Of a stretch of 54,021 nucleotides of DNA, positions 34,763 to 44,891 are shown piece after piece. Where the stretch lies: NCBI GenBank assembly GCA_030524485.1, contig JAUNGR010000003.1:1-54021 (forward strand), read 5' to 3'. The notes beneath the pieces were generated by a model. The model saw only the letters and a program-made list of their open reading frames with translations. It did not search any database and was not told where the DNA came from. This DNA comes from a bacterium. Its GTDB lineage: Bacteria > Bacillota > Clostridia > Lachnospirales > Lachnospiraceae. Position 1 is the stretch's first letter; each line of letters begins with the position of its first letter. The translations under genes and the position numbers were made by a program.

Positions 34763-35281
34763 CTATGTGCTTTGTTCAGATTCTTCCATCATGGCACGCA
34801 AGCGGTCCACAATCTCTCCTGCACTCGCAGCCCCTGCCTCATCTATGACAATATCCGCATACTTCTCATAATACAGCACTCTCTCTTCATACAAATCCCG
34901 AAGCGTCATTCCCTCTCGCAACACCACTCCTCTGTCCACTAGATTTCCCAGACGAGACTCCAACTCTTCATAGGAGAGTTTTAGATAAACCACCGTACTG
35001 ATTTCTTTGAGATGCTCCATCGCTTCCTTCCCATAAATCACACTGCCTCCGGGTGCAATCACAGAGCGTTTGGCCTCAATGGAGGCATTCACCTGATTCT
35101 CTATCTCCATAAAGCCTTCCAGTCCGTCCTGTGCAATAATCTCCTTCAACAGCCTTCCTTCCTGCTCCTGAATCAAAATGTCAGAATCCACAAAGGAATA
35201 CCCCAGCCTTTTGGCCAAAAGCACACCGACTGTGCTTTTTCCAGATGCCGGCATCCCTATCAATGTTATGTTTGTCTTCAT
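34763..35281 (-). CDS. aroK: Shikimate kinase
   Basis: 172 residues; phosphorylates shikimate with ATP in aromatic amino-acid synthesis. Walker A GMPASGKSTVG (9-19), DSD motif FVDSDILIQ, FMEIE and APGGSVI at the shikimate site, and a lid with LVDRGVVLREG in place of the usual RPLL. Overlaps the end of the flavin reductase gene by four bases (ATGA), so it is translationally coupled to it. No other aro genes in the window. Confidence 0.93.
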   Translation of the reverse strand: MKTNITLIGMPASGKSTVGVLLAKRLGYSFVDSDILIQEQEGRLLKEIIAQDGLEGFMEIENQVNASIEAKRSVIAPGGSVIYGKEAMEHLKEISTVVYLKLSYEELESRLGNLVDRGVVLREGMTLRDLYEERVLYYEKYADIVIDEAGAASAGEIVDRLRAMMEESEQST

Positions 35282-36000
35282 CGTTTTCTATCCTTTTTTT
35301 CCACCTGTTTTTGCTTCCCTTGGTTCCCTTGATGCTTCCTCTTATTGTTGTCCTTGTCACGTTTCTTGCTCTTATCGCTCGGATTCTTCTTATCGCTTGG
35401 ATTCCTTCTTGTGCCTTGTCCATTCTTTTCTGTTTTTCTGTCTTTTTCCACAGAAAATCCGAATTTCCCTAACTTTTTCCCCAATTCAAAGTAGGCTCCG
35501 TGGGAATATGTCACCAAACCACTTTGATTGAGGTTCAGTTTTCCCCCTTCGTCCAGATAGCTGTCCTCCACGGTCACTCCCAACACCTCTGCCACAAACA
35601 TATCGTGACTTCCCAGAGGGAGGATTTGTTTGACACGGCACTCAATATTTAAAGGACTCTCTGCGATGCTGGGGGTCTTTATGTGTTGACTTTCCAGTTC
35701 CGTCAATCCCAGCTCCCGAAATTTGTCTACCTGTCTTCCGGAGCGTACACCACAAAAGTCAGCGGCATAAGCCAGCTCTTTGTTTACCAGATTGATTACA
35801 AATTCCTTGCTCTCTTTTATGATGTCATATGAGTAACGCTCCCGACGAATCGAGATGGAGACCATCGCCGGTGAGGTATTCACCGTTCCCGCCCATGCGA
35901 TGGTGATAATATTGGGTCTCTCTCCCTCCCGCATACAACTCACCATCACAGCTGGAATCGGATAGAGCATGGTGCCTGCTCTCCAATGTTGTTTTGCCAT
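35278..36000 (-). CDS. Flavin reductase-like FMN-binding protein with basic tail
   Basis: 240 residues from the ATG at 36000 (AAGGAG twelve bases upstream); the longer frame to 36216 overlaps the DHH gene and is rejected. The first 180 residues are a split-barrel flavin-reductase domain (AVMVSCMREGERPNIITIAWAG, SPAMVSISIRRERYSYD, EFVINLVN). The last 55 are a Lys/Arg/Asp/Asn low-complexity tail not expected in the family. The substrate is unknown; related proteins are flavoredoxins or NADH:FMN oxidoreductases. Confidence 0.88.
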   Translation of the reverse strand: MAKQHWRAGTMLYPIPAVMVSCMREGERPNIITIAWAGTVNTSPAMVSISIRRERYSYDIIKESKEFVINLVNKELAYAADFCGVRSGRQVDKFRELGLTELESQHIKTPSIAESPLNIECRVKQILPLGSHDMFVAEVLGVTVEDSYLDEGGKLNLNQSGLVTYSHGAYFELGKKLGKFGFSVEKDRKTEKNGQGTRRNPSDKKNPSDKSKKRDKDNNKRKHQGNQGKQKQVEKKDRKR

Positions 36001-36022
36001 TGTCTTTGTATTCTCCTTCCTT

Positions 36023-36068
36023 AGCATCCGTGGACAGGGAAACATATGTCCCCTTGTCCACGGATGCT
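36023..36068. repeat. Long perfect dyad between DHH and flavin reductase genes
   Basis: AGCATCCGTGGACA (36023-36036) and TGTCCACGGATGCT (36055-36068), extended by GGG/CCC around an ACATATGT loop. There is no T run on the minus strand, where the next bases are the ribosome site of the downstream gene, so it may regulate or process the message rather than terminate it. Confidence 0.7.
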
Positions 36069-36077
36069 GCTCTATCC

Positions 36078-37727
36078 CTACATCTGCAGAGCCATCATAA
36101 TATTCGGAATCAACTGTTTCTTTCTGGAGACTACCTTGGGAAGAATCACTGCATCGTCCACAATCTCTGCATGGAAGGCATTCGCCGTCATTTTCTCCGC
36201 TCCGCTTCCCACGCAAAGCAGCATCGTCTCCTGTTTCAAGATATTGGTTAACATAAAGAAGAGCATGTCCAAATTGTGCTGGGCATAGACTTCCTTCAGG
36301 TAAGGCAGCAGGCGTGCCTTTAATTCCAGCAGTTCATCCTCGTTCAGGGAACTGATTTGCCCCACCCCAAATTTGACTTTTCCGACCGCAAACTGCTTGA
36401 AATCCTGATAAAAAATCTCGGCATCGGTCTTTGTCTTCAGATTACTACCTGCCGCAAACATATCGGAAGCGTATTTTTCCAGCTCAATCCCCGCTATCTG
36501 TGCCAACTCTTCCGCTGCTGCCTTATCCACAGCCGTACAGGTGGGCGAGCGGAACAGCAATGTGTCCGAGATGATGGCACTGCAAAGCAGACCGGCTATC
36601 GTTTTTTCGATTTCCACTCCATTCTCTTTGTACATTTGATAAATGATGGTTGCGGTACAGCCCAGAGGCTGGTTGCGGAAGAACACCGGTGTCATGGTCT
36701 CCACCGCTCCCAGCTTATGGTGGTCGATAATCTCCAAAATCTCGGAGCTTTCCACCCCGTCCACCGCTTGGTTTTTCTCATTGTGATCCACCATAATGAC
36801 CTGCTTGCCCTTGGCACCCAGAAGGTTTCTTCGAGAAATCATGCCCAGATAGGTTCCGTCCTTATCCAAAACCGGAAAATCTCTGTGCCGCACCGAAGCC
36901 ATCACATCCCGAATGTCATCAATATAATCGCTGACCTCAAAGGTAATCAGAGAATCCGTCTTCATAAAATAACTGATGGGCATACTCTGGTTAATCAAAC
37001 GTGCAGCCGTAAAGGCATCGTAAGGAGTGGTCATGATGGTGCAGCCCCTCTCCTGTGCCAGCTTCTTTATCGTCATGGAGACCGGTGCTCCCTCACACAC
37101 AATGATGCAGCTTGCCTCCATCTCAATCGCACAGAGCTGAGATTCATAGCGGTTTCCCAGAATCACAAGATCGTTTTTTTCTATGTAGAACTCCATCATG
37201 TCCGGATTGGCAGCCGCAATCAAAACCTTTCCCTTATCAAAAAAGGCAGACTCCTCCCCCACCATAATCATACCCTCTAAGGTCTCTACGATGTTGGAAT
37301 AGCGGGTGCAAGCCTTAGAGAGAATGCTGCTGTCATACACATTCATGTACGTCTTGGTGATGTCTCCCACCGTAATCAGCCCCTCCAAAGCACCGGCATC
37401 GTTCACTGCCGGCAGAGTGACCACGCCATTGCTCTGCATCATATTCCAAGCATTCTTCAAGGAGATGCCCTTGTCCACTCCGGCTGTCTTGCGAATTTCT
37501 ATGTCCTGTACCTGTGTTTTTACGCTCTCCACCAACCGAGGATCCTCCACCTGAAAATAATTCAGCACGAAACGGGTCTCCTCATTTACCTTGCCGGCTC
37601 TGCAAGCTTCGTAAGGCTTTCCTGTTATCTTTCGCTTCAGATTGGCATAACTAACTGCCGAACAAATGGAATCCGTGTCCGGATTTTTGTGTCCTATCAC
37701 AATGGTATTTCTTACTCTCTCTGCCAT
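36078..37727 (-). CDS. DHH-family Mn-dependent inorganic pyrophosphatase with CBS and DRTGG domains
   Basis: 549 residues from the ATG at 37727 (AAAGGA five bases upstream). Family II pyrophosphatase: GHKNPDTDS at the N-terminus, DHN and IIDHHKLG metal motifs, and a C-terminal DHHA2 domain. CBS domains (about 70-125 and 240-300) and a DRTGG domain between them interrupt the DHH domain, the architecture of adenine-nucleotide-regulated enzymes. Hydrolyses PPi; AMP inhibition and ATP or diadenosine activation are known for such proteins. Confidence 0.93.
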   Translation of the reverse strand: MAERVRNTIVIGHKNPDTDSICSAVSYANLKRKITGKPYEACRAGKVNEETRFVLNYFQVEDPRLVESVKTQVQDIEIRKTAGVDKGISLKNAWNMMQSNGVVTLPAVNDAGALEGLITVGDITKTYMNVYDSSILSKACTRYSNIVETLEGMIMVGEESAFFDKGKVLIAAANPDMMEFYIEKNDLVILGNRYESQLCAIEMEASCIIVCEGAPVSMTIKKLAQERGCTIMTTPYDAFTAARLINQSMPISYFMKTDSLITFEVSDYIDDIRDVMASVRHRDFPVLDKDGTYLGMISRRNLLGAKGKQVIMVDHNEKNQAVDGVESSEILEIIDHHKLGAVETMTPVFFRNQPLGCTATIIYQMYKENGVEIEKTIAGLLCSAIISDTLLFRSPTCTAVDKAAAEELAQIAGIELEKYASDMFAAGSNLKTKTDAEIFYQDFKQFAVGKVKFGVGQISSLNEDELLELKARLLPYLKEVYAQHNLDMLFFMLTNILKQETMLLCVGSGAEKMTANAFHAEIVDDAVILPKVVSRKKQLIPNIMMALQM

Positions 37728-37904
37728 GCTGTTCCTTTCCCTCTTACCAATTTTGCTTTTTGTCTTCTTGCTGCCAATTCCGTTCATAGTTTATTAAAAA
37801 ATTATACACACGCAATTCACAACTATTTTTTATAGTATTTGTATAGAAAGCCAAACAAAAGCTTCATATTTTTCAACATGTTGCACATATATTTTTCATA
37901 ATTG

Positions 37905-37978
37905 CCCCAGCTGGTTTTTTCGGCTGGGGTCTCCTCTTTTCCAAATATCCCTTGCAGTCTACTGACTGCAGGGGATAT
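37905..37978. terminator. Pair of hairpins after the glucokinase gene
   Basis: CCCCAGC/GCTGGGG (37905-37911, 37923-37929) and ATATCCC...GGGATAT with inner TGCAGT/ACTGCA (37945-37978). The second has a T run on the plus side only. Between glk and the DHH gene; probably terminator-like. Confidence 0.5.
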
Positions 37979-38005
37979 CTTTTTCCTTGTACACGGATGC
38001 TTGTC

Positions 38006-38950
38006 TCAATCCAAAACCAGCCTTGCCGCCCCATAAATACCAGCATCGTTTCCCAGCTGTGCCAATGCCAATTTTGCCTTATTCTTGGAAATCGGCGTAA
38101 AATGTTGATAGTACGCTTCCACCTTGTCCGTCAAAAAGCTTCCGGCTCTGGACACGCCTCCACCTATGACAAACACTTCTGGGTCTATGGTCAAAGCAAT
38201 CTGTCCCAATGCCATTCCCAGATACTTGGCGAACACCGCTACCACTTCCAAGGCGAGGGCATCGCCAAGCTTTGCCGCGTCAAAGACATCCTTCGCCGTC
38301 ACATTCTCTCCTGCCTTGCGTAACAGAGAAGGCATATCAGAGGCTGCCATCTTTCTTCTCGCCTCCCTCGCAATTCCGGTTGCAGAAGCAATCTGCTCCA
38401 GACAGCCAGTTCCCCCACAGTTACAGTGTTCCTTCTCATCCTCTCGGATGTGAATGTGTCCGATCTCTCCGGCCAGTCCATGTCGGCCTGCTACTATCTT
38501 TCCTCCCAACACCACACCGCCGCCGACACCGGTGCCCAAGGTCACAGCCACAAGGTCATGATAACCCTTGCCACCACCTTGCCACATTTCTCCCAGTGCT
38601 GCCACATTGGCATCGTTGGCACTCTTGACTGGAATGTCGTCCAGCAATGCACTCAACTGTCTCTGTGGATTCCGATTCTTCCATCCCAGATTCACACAAA
38701 CTTCCACACTGCCATCCTCTAACACGGGACCGGGGATGCCCATTCCGACTCCCACCACCTCCGTCAGAGCGATGCCCTGCTCCTTCAGAGTGCTGCGAAT
38801 CGAAGCTGCCACATCCTCCAAGATATGTGCTCCATTCTCTTCCTTTCTGGTTTTTACCTCCCACTTATGCAACAAGGTCCCTGTGGTCTCAAAAAGCCCC
38901 ACCTTTACGCTTGTTCCTCCGATGTCTACACCAACACATTTTGAAGTCAT
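38006..38950 (-). CDS. glk: ROK-family glucokinase
   Basis: 314 residues; phosphorylates glucose to glucose-6-phosphate. Phosphate loop VGVDIGGTSVKVGLF (6-20), GTGVGGGVVLGGKI, the ROK signature with zinc site H(I)HIREDEKEHCNCGGTGCLEQIAS, and NDANVAALGE with the catalytic Asp. Close to transketolase and glucose-6-phosphate isomerase genes, consistent with sugar entry. A ROK sugar kinase of other specificity cannot be excluded, but sequence and length fit glucokinase. Confidence 0.92.
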   Translation of the reverse strand: MTSKCVGVDIGGTSVKVGLFETTGTLLHKWEVKTRKEENGAHILEDVAASIRSTLKEQGIALTEVVGVGMGIPGPVLEDGSVEVCVNLGWKNRNPQRQLSALLDDIPVKSANDANVAALGEMWQGGGKGYHDLVAVTLGTGVGGGVVLGGKIVAGRHGLAGEIGHIHIREDEKEHCNCGGTGCLEQIASATGIAREARRKMAASDMPSLLRKAGENVTAKDVFDAAKLGDALALEVVAVFAKYLGMALGQIALTIDPEVFVIGGGVSRAGSFLTDKVEAYYQHFTPISKNKAKLALAQLGNDAGIYGAARLVLD

Positions 38951-39010
38951 ACCAATATCCTTCCTTTGCCTTTTTTTGGCTGATTGCCCTTATTTTTTTT
39001 ATTATAGAAG

Positions 39011-39060
39011 AAAAAAGACAGGATTGCAAGACTTTGCCTCCCTGTCTTGCTCTCCTGTCT
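39011..39060 (-). terminator. Terminator after transketolase
   Basis: AGACAGGA (39060-39053 on minus) pairs with TCCTGTCT (39023-39016), with inner GCAAGAC/GTCTTGC, followed by six T's. Forty bases after the tkt stop. Confidence 0.85.
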
Positions 39061-39100
39061 CCTTTTCTTAGCCTATCCGCCAGATAGCAACCGCTTTTTC

Positions 39101-41086
39101 TTACAGACTTCTTGCCACCTCAGCGACATGCTCAGCCGTAAAACCAAAGTGCTCAAACAACTGTGCAGCCGGACCACTTGCGCCAAAGCCATCCATACCG
39201 ATGCTTGCACCGTCCAAACCTACATATTTGCCCCAACCGAAGGTGCTGAGAACCTCAACAGAGACTCTCTTTCTCACGCTCTTAGGAAGCACAGACTCCT
39301 TGTACTCCTCGCTCTGCTCCTCAAACAGATCCATACAAGGCATGGAAACCACACGTACTTTCTTGCCCTCTGCCTCCAAAATCTTCTTGGCATCCACAGC
39401 CAAAGCCACTTCGGAACCGCTGGCCATCAAAATCAATTCTGGCATTCCCTCGCAGTCATCGATGACATAGCCCCCCTTCAGAGCTTCCTTGCTGCTTCCT
39501 GACATAGGAGCCAGATTTTGGCGGGTCAGAACCAATGCAGTCGGTGTTCTCTTGGAGGTGACAGCGGAGTACCATGCCGCCTCAGTCTCTGTCGCATCAC
39601 AAGGACGGAACACATGGAAGTTGGGCAGGGAACGCAGCATCGCCAGCTGCTCAATCGGCTCATGCGTCGGTCCATCTTCCCCGACACCAATGCTGTCATG
39701 AGTGAATACAAAGGTCAGTGGCACCTGCATCAGAGCGGACAGACGTGCCATTGGCTTGGTGTAATCACTGAACACAAAGAAGGTTGCCACATAGGCACGC
39801 AGACCGCCGTGCAGCATCATACCATTTCCGATGGCTGTCATAGCCAGCTCACGCACACCAAAATGCAAGTTACGTCCAGCATAATTCTCCTTGGAGAAAT
39901 CTGTCTCCCCGTTCATATGAGTCTTGTTGGATGGTGCCAAATCTGCCGCACCGCCGATAAGGTTCGGCAGCAAATCCTTCATGCGGTTAATCACCTGTCC
40001 GGAGAGATTGCGAGTTGCATCTGGCTTCTCCTGTGCTGCCCAAAAGCTCTCATTGTCCTTGAGCAGCTTCTCAGCAAGGTCCTCGTCGTGATAGGTGTTC
40101 CAGAGTGCTTCCATATCCGGATATTCCTCGCAATATGCGGCAAACATCACCTTCCAAGCGGCCTCAACCTCTGCCTTCTCCTGAGCGATTCTGCTATAAT
40201 TCTCATACACTTCCTGCGGAACGACAAAAGCCTCCTCGCAGGGCCACTGTAAAAATTCCCTGAGAGCCTTGACATTGTCCTCTCCCAGTGGTTCTCCGTG
40301 TGCACTTGCCTTTCCCTGTTTTGCCGGACAGCCATAGCCAATTTGTGTTTTCACCGTGATGAAGGAAGGCCGCTCGCTGTCTGCCTTTGCCTCCTCAATC
40401 GCTTTTGCGATTGCTTCAAGGTCATTGCCGTCCTCCACCGTAAGAGTCTGGAATCCAAAGGCTTCCATTCTCTTTTGCACATCCTCCGTGAAAGCAATGT
40501 CCGTGCTTCCCTCAATGGAAATCTTGTTGGAATCATACAGCACAATCAACTTGGACAGTCCCAAGGTACCTGCCAGAGAGAATGCCTCCGAGGAGATGCC
40601 CTCCATCATACAGCCATCTCCACCAAGAACATAGGTATAATGGTCAACCACCGGATAGTTTTCCTTGTTAAACACAGAGGCAAGATGTCTCTCTGCCATT
40701 GCCATTCCGACTGCCATACCCATACCTGCACCCAGAGGGCCTGTTGTCGCCTCAACTCCTACGGTATGACGGTACTCTGGATGTCCCGCTGTCAGGGAAC
40801 CCAACTGTCTGAACTGCTTGATGTCCTCAATGGATAAATTCCCGTAGCCAAATAAATGAAGCAGGGAATACAGCAACATGGAACCGTGACCACCGGACAA
40901 AATAAAACGGTCTCTGTTTGCCCACTCCGGGTCTGCCGGATTGTGGTTCATATGATGAGCCCAAAGCTCATATGCAACAGAGGCACAGCCCAATGGCAGT
41001 CCTGGATGTCCGGACTTCGCCTTCTGAATGGCATCTGCAGATAAAACCCGAATTGCGTTGATTGACAATTCCTCCAATTTGTTCAT
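39101..41086 (-). CDS. tkt: Transketolase
   Basis: 661-residue thiamine-diphosphate enzyme of the non-oxidative pentose phosphate pathway. Motifs: [29 protein letters not shown], the ThDP motif [13 protein letters not shown]...[23 protein letters not shown] and a C-terminal domain. Full length. AGGAGG precedes the ATG. Faces a terminator downstream, so it is probably monocistronic. Confidence 0.98.
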   Translation of the reverse strand: MNKLEELSINAIRVLSADAIQKAKSGHPGLPLGCASVAYELWAHHMNHNPADPEWANRDRFILSGGHGSMLLYSLLHLFGYGNLSIEDIKQFRQLGSLTAGHPEYRHTVGVEATTGPLGAGMGMAVGMAMAERHLASVFNKENYPVVDHYTYVLGGDGCMMEGISSEAFSLAGTLGLSKLIVLYDSNKISIEGSTDIAFTEDVQKRMEAFGFQTLTVEDGNDLEAIAKAIEEAKADSERPSFITVKTQIGYGCPAKQGKASAHGEPLGEDNVKALREFLQWPCEEAFVVPQEVYENYSRIAQEKAEVEAAWKVMFAAYCEEYPDMEALWNTYHDEDLAEKLLKDNESFWAAQEKPDATRNLSGQVINRMKDLLPNLIGGAADLAPSNKTHMNGETDFSKENYAGRNLHFGVRELAMTAIGNGMMLHGGLRAYVATFFVFSDYTKPMARLSALMQVPLTFVFTHDSIGVGEDGPTHEPIEQLAMLRSLPNFHVFRPCDATETEAAWYSAVTSKRTPTALVLTRQNLAPMSGSSKEALKGGYVIDDCEGMPELILMASGSEVALAVDAKKILEAEGKKVRVVSMPCMDLFEEQSEEYKESVLPKSVRKRVSVEVLSTFGWGKYVGLDGASIGMDGFGASGPAAQLFEHFGFTAEHVAEVARSL

Positions 41087-41136
41087 GATTCATCCTCCTG
41101 TATACTCATTAAAGGTAATTAATACATACTCTATCT

Positions 41137-42432
41137 TCACTTTAATACAATTTCCTTCATGGTCTGCGGACCAGTGAGAAGCAAGGAATTGACCTTATTC
41201 CCGCTTCGGATTTTGGAAATTGTAAAATCAAACTCGCCAGAGAACTTTTTCCTTCCATTTAGATTATAAATCTGGCACGAGTTCTCATTATACAAAATTA
41301 CCCTCGTATCGTCAATATCTGCATAGGTATAATCGTAACTGAATTTGATAGAAAACACCTCATCTCCCCGATTTCGATACACCTTGAGCACATATTGTTC
41401 CTCTCCCTCTTCGTTGTAGGTGATACAGCCCACATAATCCGAACAATAAAAAATGCTCTTGATTTCCTCATCCACCGCTTGCTGACGAATGAGTTTGGGA
41501 GACATTTCATCCTGCAGAGAGTAGAAATCCAAGCTGTCGTTGGTAAAAACCACCCCATAGGTATCCGTCAACAATTTGACTCTCGGTGCCAGCTTCGATT
41601 CGTATTCGTCATTAAAACCACCGACCAAACGGTCCACCACATTCTGTCCCACAGTGGAAAAGTTATAAAAAACCACCTTATTCTTCATCACACCACTGTT
41701 TAGATATACATAGGATGCCATAAGAAGATGGCTGTTCGGGGAGAGAGAAATATCCAAGGGATAACCGCCGTCCCCCGCTAGGGCCGTGCGAATGTCAATC
41801 TCCAAATCTGTGCCATCCTTGCGGTAGTACGTGATGACATTGGCCGTTCCATCGTCCAAGATGGCTGCTGTCAGTCCCAGAGAAGAGATGGAAACCTTCA
41901 GAATTGGCAGCTCCGTCACAGCCTGCCCTACATTTCCATTCTCATCAAAGATATAAAGATTGTTTCCCTGTTGGTCTGCAATCACGGCATATTCCCCGCT
42001 GACCGCAGCCACCGGAGACTTCATCTCATAACTTTGCACCCAGACTTCCCTGCCTTTATCGTTTATGTAAGCCGCACCATCCTTGGAATATTTTAACATA
42101 TTGTCCCCAAAAATGGTATACTGGGCGAAATCCCCCTCCGTCATTTCCTGCTCCCAGTTCACTTTATATTCTGTAAATTCATATTGATCCAAATACAGAT
42201 ATCCCGCTAGGCCAAGCAGACAGAGCAAGAGAAGCAAAAGCACAGTCAAAATTCTTTTTTTCTTTTTCCTTGCCTTTAATTTTTTCTGCAGCTCTTCCTC
42301 GGATTCCTCTGTTTCAATGACAGGTCCCCTAACCGGACGTGTCTGCTGCTTCTTCACATCGGAGGAACGCACCACCCGCTGGCGCAGCTGCTGTTTTCTC
42401 GATTCTCGACTCATAGAATTCATATCGCTCAT
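41137..42432 (-). CDS. DUF5711 membrane-anchored beta-propeller-like protein
   Basis: 431 residues: cytoplasmic basic N-terminus (1-60), one membrane helix (about 61-82) and a long extracytoplasmic region of repeated beta-strand units (for example VAAVSGEYAVIADQQGNNLYIFDENG) resembling a propeller. I recall this as a DUF5711 protein of Clostridia; function unknown. In the same direction as the LysM protein upstream, 78 bases away. Confidence 0.75.
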   Translation of the reverse strand: MSDMNSMSRESRKQQLRQRVVRSSDVKKQQTRPVRGPVIETEESEEELQKKLKARKKKKRILTVLLLLLLCLLGLAGYLYLDQYEFTEYKVNWEQEMTEGDFAQYTIFGDNMLKYSKDGAAYINDKGREVWVQSYEMKSPVAAVSGEYAVIADQQGNNLYIFDENGNVGQAVTELPILKVSISSLGLTAAILDDGTANVITYYRKDGTDLEIDIRTALAGDGGYPLDISLSPNSHLLMASYVYLNSGVMKNKVVFYNFSTVGQNVVDRLVGGFNDEYESKLAPRVKLLTDTYGVVFTNDSLDFYSLQDEMSPKLIRQQAVDEEIKSIFYCSDYVGCITYNEEGEEQYVLKVYRNRGDEVFSIKFSYDYTYADIDDTRVILYNENSCQIYNLNGRKKFSGEFDFTISKIRSGNKVNSLLLTGPQTMKEIVLK

Positions 42433-42510
42433 AGATTCACCTCCTATCTTTCTGCACGAAGGTAAACCTATTATACACTATTTTATTGCCTTACGCATTA
42501 CTTTTATTGA

Positions 42511-43848
42511 CTATGGAAGCTGCAATTTTTGACCTGCAATGATTTTATCCTGACTTTCCAAGCCATTCAGAGCTATAATTGTGTCAATATTAGATAAATT
42601 GTGGTAAAGTTTCAAACAAATTCCGTACAGAGTCTCTCCCTCTCCCACGGTATAGTAGCGGCGGGTCTCCCCACTTGCAACATCCTTCCACTCCCAGATT
42701 CCGCTGTCTGCCTGTGCGGCAGTCTGATTTCCTCCCCCCTGCGAGCTTACTTGTGCATCGACCTGTACCGTTTCTCTGCTTTCGTTTCCCTCTCCCTCTT
42801 TTCCCTCCTTTTCGTTTCTTTCCTTTCCCTCTAACTCCTTTTCCCCTGATTCCTTTTCGTTTTCTTTGTTTTCGTTTCCTATCTCCTCTCTGTTCTCACT
42901 CCCTTGGCTCTCCTCACCTAGAGCTGTGCTCTCCTCCTCACTCCCATTGATTTGTAGCTTTTGCGTCTCTGCTGTCGCTGCCTCCGTCGGATATACGCCT
43001 CCAGATACCATCTGAATCTCCACCTGTCCTTCGCTCTCCCCCGACTCTTCCTTGTCCCAAAAACTGCCGCTTGGCAGCACCGATGCAATCACCGACTCCA
43101 TCTGCCTCATTTGAGAATAGTTGTTGAACATCACGATTCCTCCGGCCATCACCGCAAGCGACAAAGCCCCACAGACCCCCGCCAACATCCGCACCGTACT
43201 CTTTTGACTTTGAATCTGCCCCTTTCTCTCCGCCATTCTGTCCTTAAAATCCCTCGTCACTTGGTCATGTACGCCAGCCTCCGTCCGCTTCCTGTCGCTG
43301 CGAAGCACCATATAGTCCTGCATCATCTGATTTCTTTCATAGTAGATGCAGTAACCTTTGAGACGCTTCAGGCCTTCCTCTCCCTCTATGTAAAGTTCTT
43401 CCTCTCCCTCCTCCCCATGGTTGAGATGCATCAACTTATGTTTTCCCGCAAAGTACTTTCCCTGTGTCTTCCAATAATCCACCGATTTCAATTCACTTCC
43501 CTTCGCCGCACACAGAAACCAGCCCTGTATGCTGCGTTTCGGAAATAACTTCTCCATCTCCTGACAGGATTTTTTCCAGACCTCTTGGGAAAAATCCACC
43601 TTTCCCACAAAGGCTTCCGCATCCACAATCTCCATTGCACCATCCAGAAACACAAAGGGCACGCCCTCCCGAAGTTCCAGACTTCCCAAGAGAAAGCCCA
43701 CCCGAAGTCTCTCCTCTCCTGCCGGAGACAGGCTCTTTAAATATGTGCTGACATAATCCTCAAAATAAACCTTTGCCGTATCCTCTTTCTCCCCAATCTG
43801 CCGAATGTTTCGGGGGAGTTTGGGATACGGATGATACATTTCTCCCAT
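42511..43848 (-). CDS. LysM-domain membrane protein with low-complexity linker
   Basis: 445 residues. An N-terminal globular domain (about 1-210) without a recognised fold, one membrane helix near 219-240, a linker of about 130 residues rich in Glu/Asn/Lys/Gly, and a C-terminal LysM (about 397-445, YTVGEGETLYGICLKLYHNL...LNGL) that should bind peptidoglycan. Probably a cytoplasm-to-wall spanning protein. Its neighbours yyaC and DUF5711 suggest an envelope or sporulation role, not proven. Confidence 0.8.
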   Translation of the reverse strand: MGEMYHPYPKLPRNIRQIGEKEDTAKVYFEDYVSTYLKSLSPAGEERLRVGFLLGSLELREGVPFVFLDGAMEIVDAEAFVGKVDFSQEVWKKSCQEMEKLFPKRSIQGWFLCAAKGSELKSVDYWKTQGKYFAGKHKLMHLNHGEEGEEELYIEGEEGLKRLKGYCIYYERNQMMQDYMVLRSDRKRTEAGVHDQVTRDFKDRMAERKGQIQSQKSTVRMLAGVCGALSLAVMAGGIVMFNNYSQMRQMESVIASVLPSGSFWDKEESGESEGQVEIQMVSGGVYPTEAATAETQKLQINGSEEESTALGEESQGSENREEIGNENKENEKESGEKELEGKERNEKEGKEGEGNESRETVQVDAQVSSQGGGNQTAAQADSGIWEWKDVASGETRRYYTVGEGETLYGICLKLYHNLSNIDTIIALNGLESQDKIIAGQKLQLP

Positions 43849-43941
43849 CTCTCTTACCTCACTCTACACACTTTCCAAAACAGCTGATTTTTCTTGTTTC
43901 TGCCATGGTCTAAGGATAGCACAGATGGAATACAGATTTTG

Positions 43942-44541
43942 TCAAACAAAGGTTGTCTCATTCAAGAATTTATCGACAAGAAAAATGCTTTCACTGATAC
44001 AATCTGCCAAGCGCATCACCACAGAGAGTCGAATGCTTTGTAACATCAGAGGGTCATAGGCGGAACAACTGCCCACAATCCCTGTAATAAACAAATCTCC
44101 CACCGCTTTGAGTTCCTTGCAGACTCCCAACCCCGGCTTTAGAGGTCCCCTTCCCAATGTGACAAAGCCCACATGATCCAAACTTCCCACCGAGGCATCC
44201 ACCGCAATCACCACATGGTTTTGGTACATGCTCTGTAAAATGTTCTGATACTCCTCCAGATTCATCGCATGTACTGGTTTTTCCAACGTTCCAAGAATCT
44301 GCATATGGGAGAGTCTCTCTCCATGCAATTTATAACCAATCAATGGTCCCAGACTATCTCCTGTTGAGCGGTCCGTACCAATGCACAAAAACACCACTCC
44401 TTTTTTTCCGGATTTCGCCTTCTCCTCCTCTATCATACTGCGAAGTCGTTTTGCAAAATCCTCATGGCAAAATTCTCTCACGGTATCGTAATAGTATACT
44501 TCTCTCCCCTGCCGAATTACAAAATGCTCCAATAATTTCAT
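43942..44541 (-). CDS. yyaC: Spore protein YyaC
   Basis: 199-residue YyaC family protein, related to the germination protease fold. Typical stretches are VVFLCIGTDRSTGDSLGPLIGYKL, VIAVDASVG and GLGVCKELKAVGDLFITGIVG. In B. subtilis yyaC is a sigma-F forespore gene of poorly known function. The upstream TATAAT has no good -35, compatible with an alternative sigma factor. Confidence 0.9.
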   Translation of the reverse strand: MKLLEHFVIRQGREVYYYDTVREFCHEDFAKRLRSMIEEEKAKSGKKGVVFLCIGTDRSTGDSLGPLIGYKLHGERLSHMQILGTLEKPVHAMNLEEYQNILQSMYQNHVVIAVDASVGSLDHVGFVTLGRGPLKPGLGVCKELKAVGDLFITGIVGSCSAYDPLMLQSIRLSVVMRLADCISESIFLVDKFLNETTFV

Positions 44542-44891
44542 GAAAACCCTCCCGCACCTAACTCTTTCGGACTTGTTTTACATTATAAGCCAGAAAAAGA
44601 AATTTTATGCATAGTCGGCAAAAGTCACTTTTCTTGCTTTTGCATTTGTGCTATTCTACCAAAAGAAGAGATAAAAGAGGGTATGAATGGAAGTTTGCTT
44701 ACTCAGAGTATGAGGACTTGAAAATGTACCTGTAAAAATAAAAACGAAAAAATATAGTGAACTATCCTTTTTCAAAAGTTAAAGGATAGTTCACTGTCAC
44801 TTTGAGTGTTACGTAGATGAGAGATTTTTCTGTTTTGAAAACTATTTTACAAAGCAGATTAAAAATAAAGCAAATACAACAACTCCTATGC
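44542..44891. other. AT-rich gap with a terminator
   Basis: 350 bases between yyaC and a small membrane protein gene, richer in A+T than the surroundings. Apart from the hairpin at 44756-44795 I see no gene; the frames crossing it lack ribosome sites. Confidence 0.5.
44750..44795 (-). terminator. Terminator after the 44892 membrane protein gene
   Basis: Perfect 15-bp arms AGTGAACTATCCTTT (44756-44770) and AAAGGATAGTTCACT (44781-44795), 10-base loop, then a T run on the minus strand. Confidence 0.85.

Noticed and set aside
36001..36216. N-terminal extension of the flavin reductase into the DHH gene
   Set aside because: Would overlap the conserved C-terminus of the pyrophosphatase and read through the dyad; the internal ATG at 36000 has an AAGGAG and starts at the natural domain boundary.
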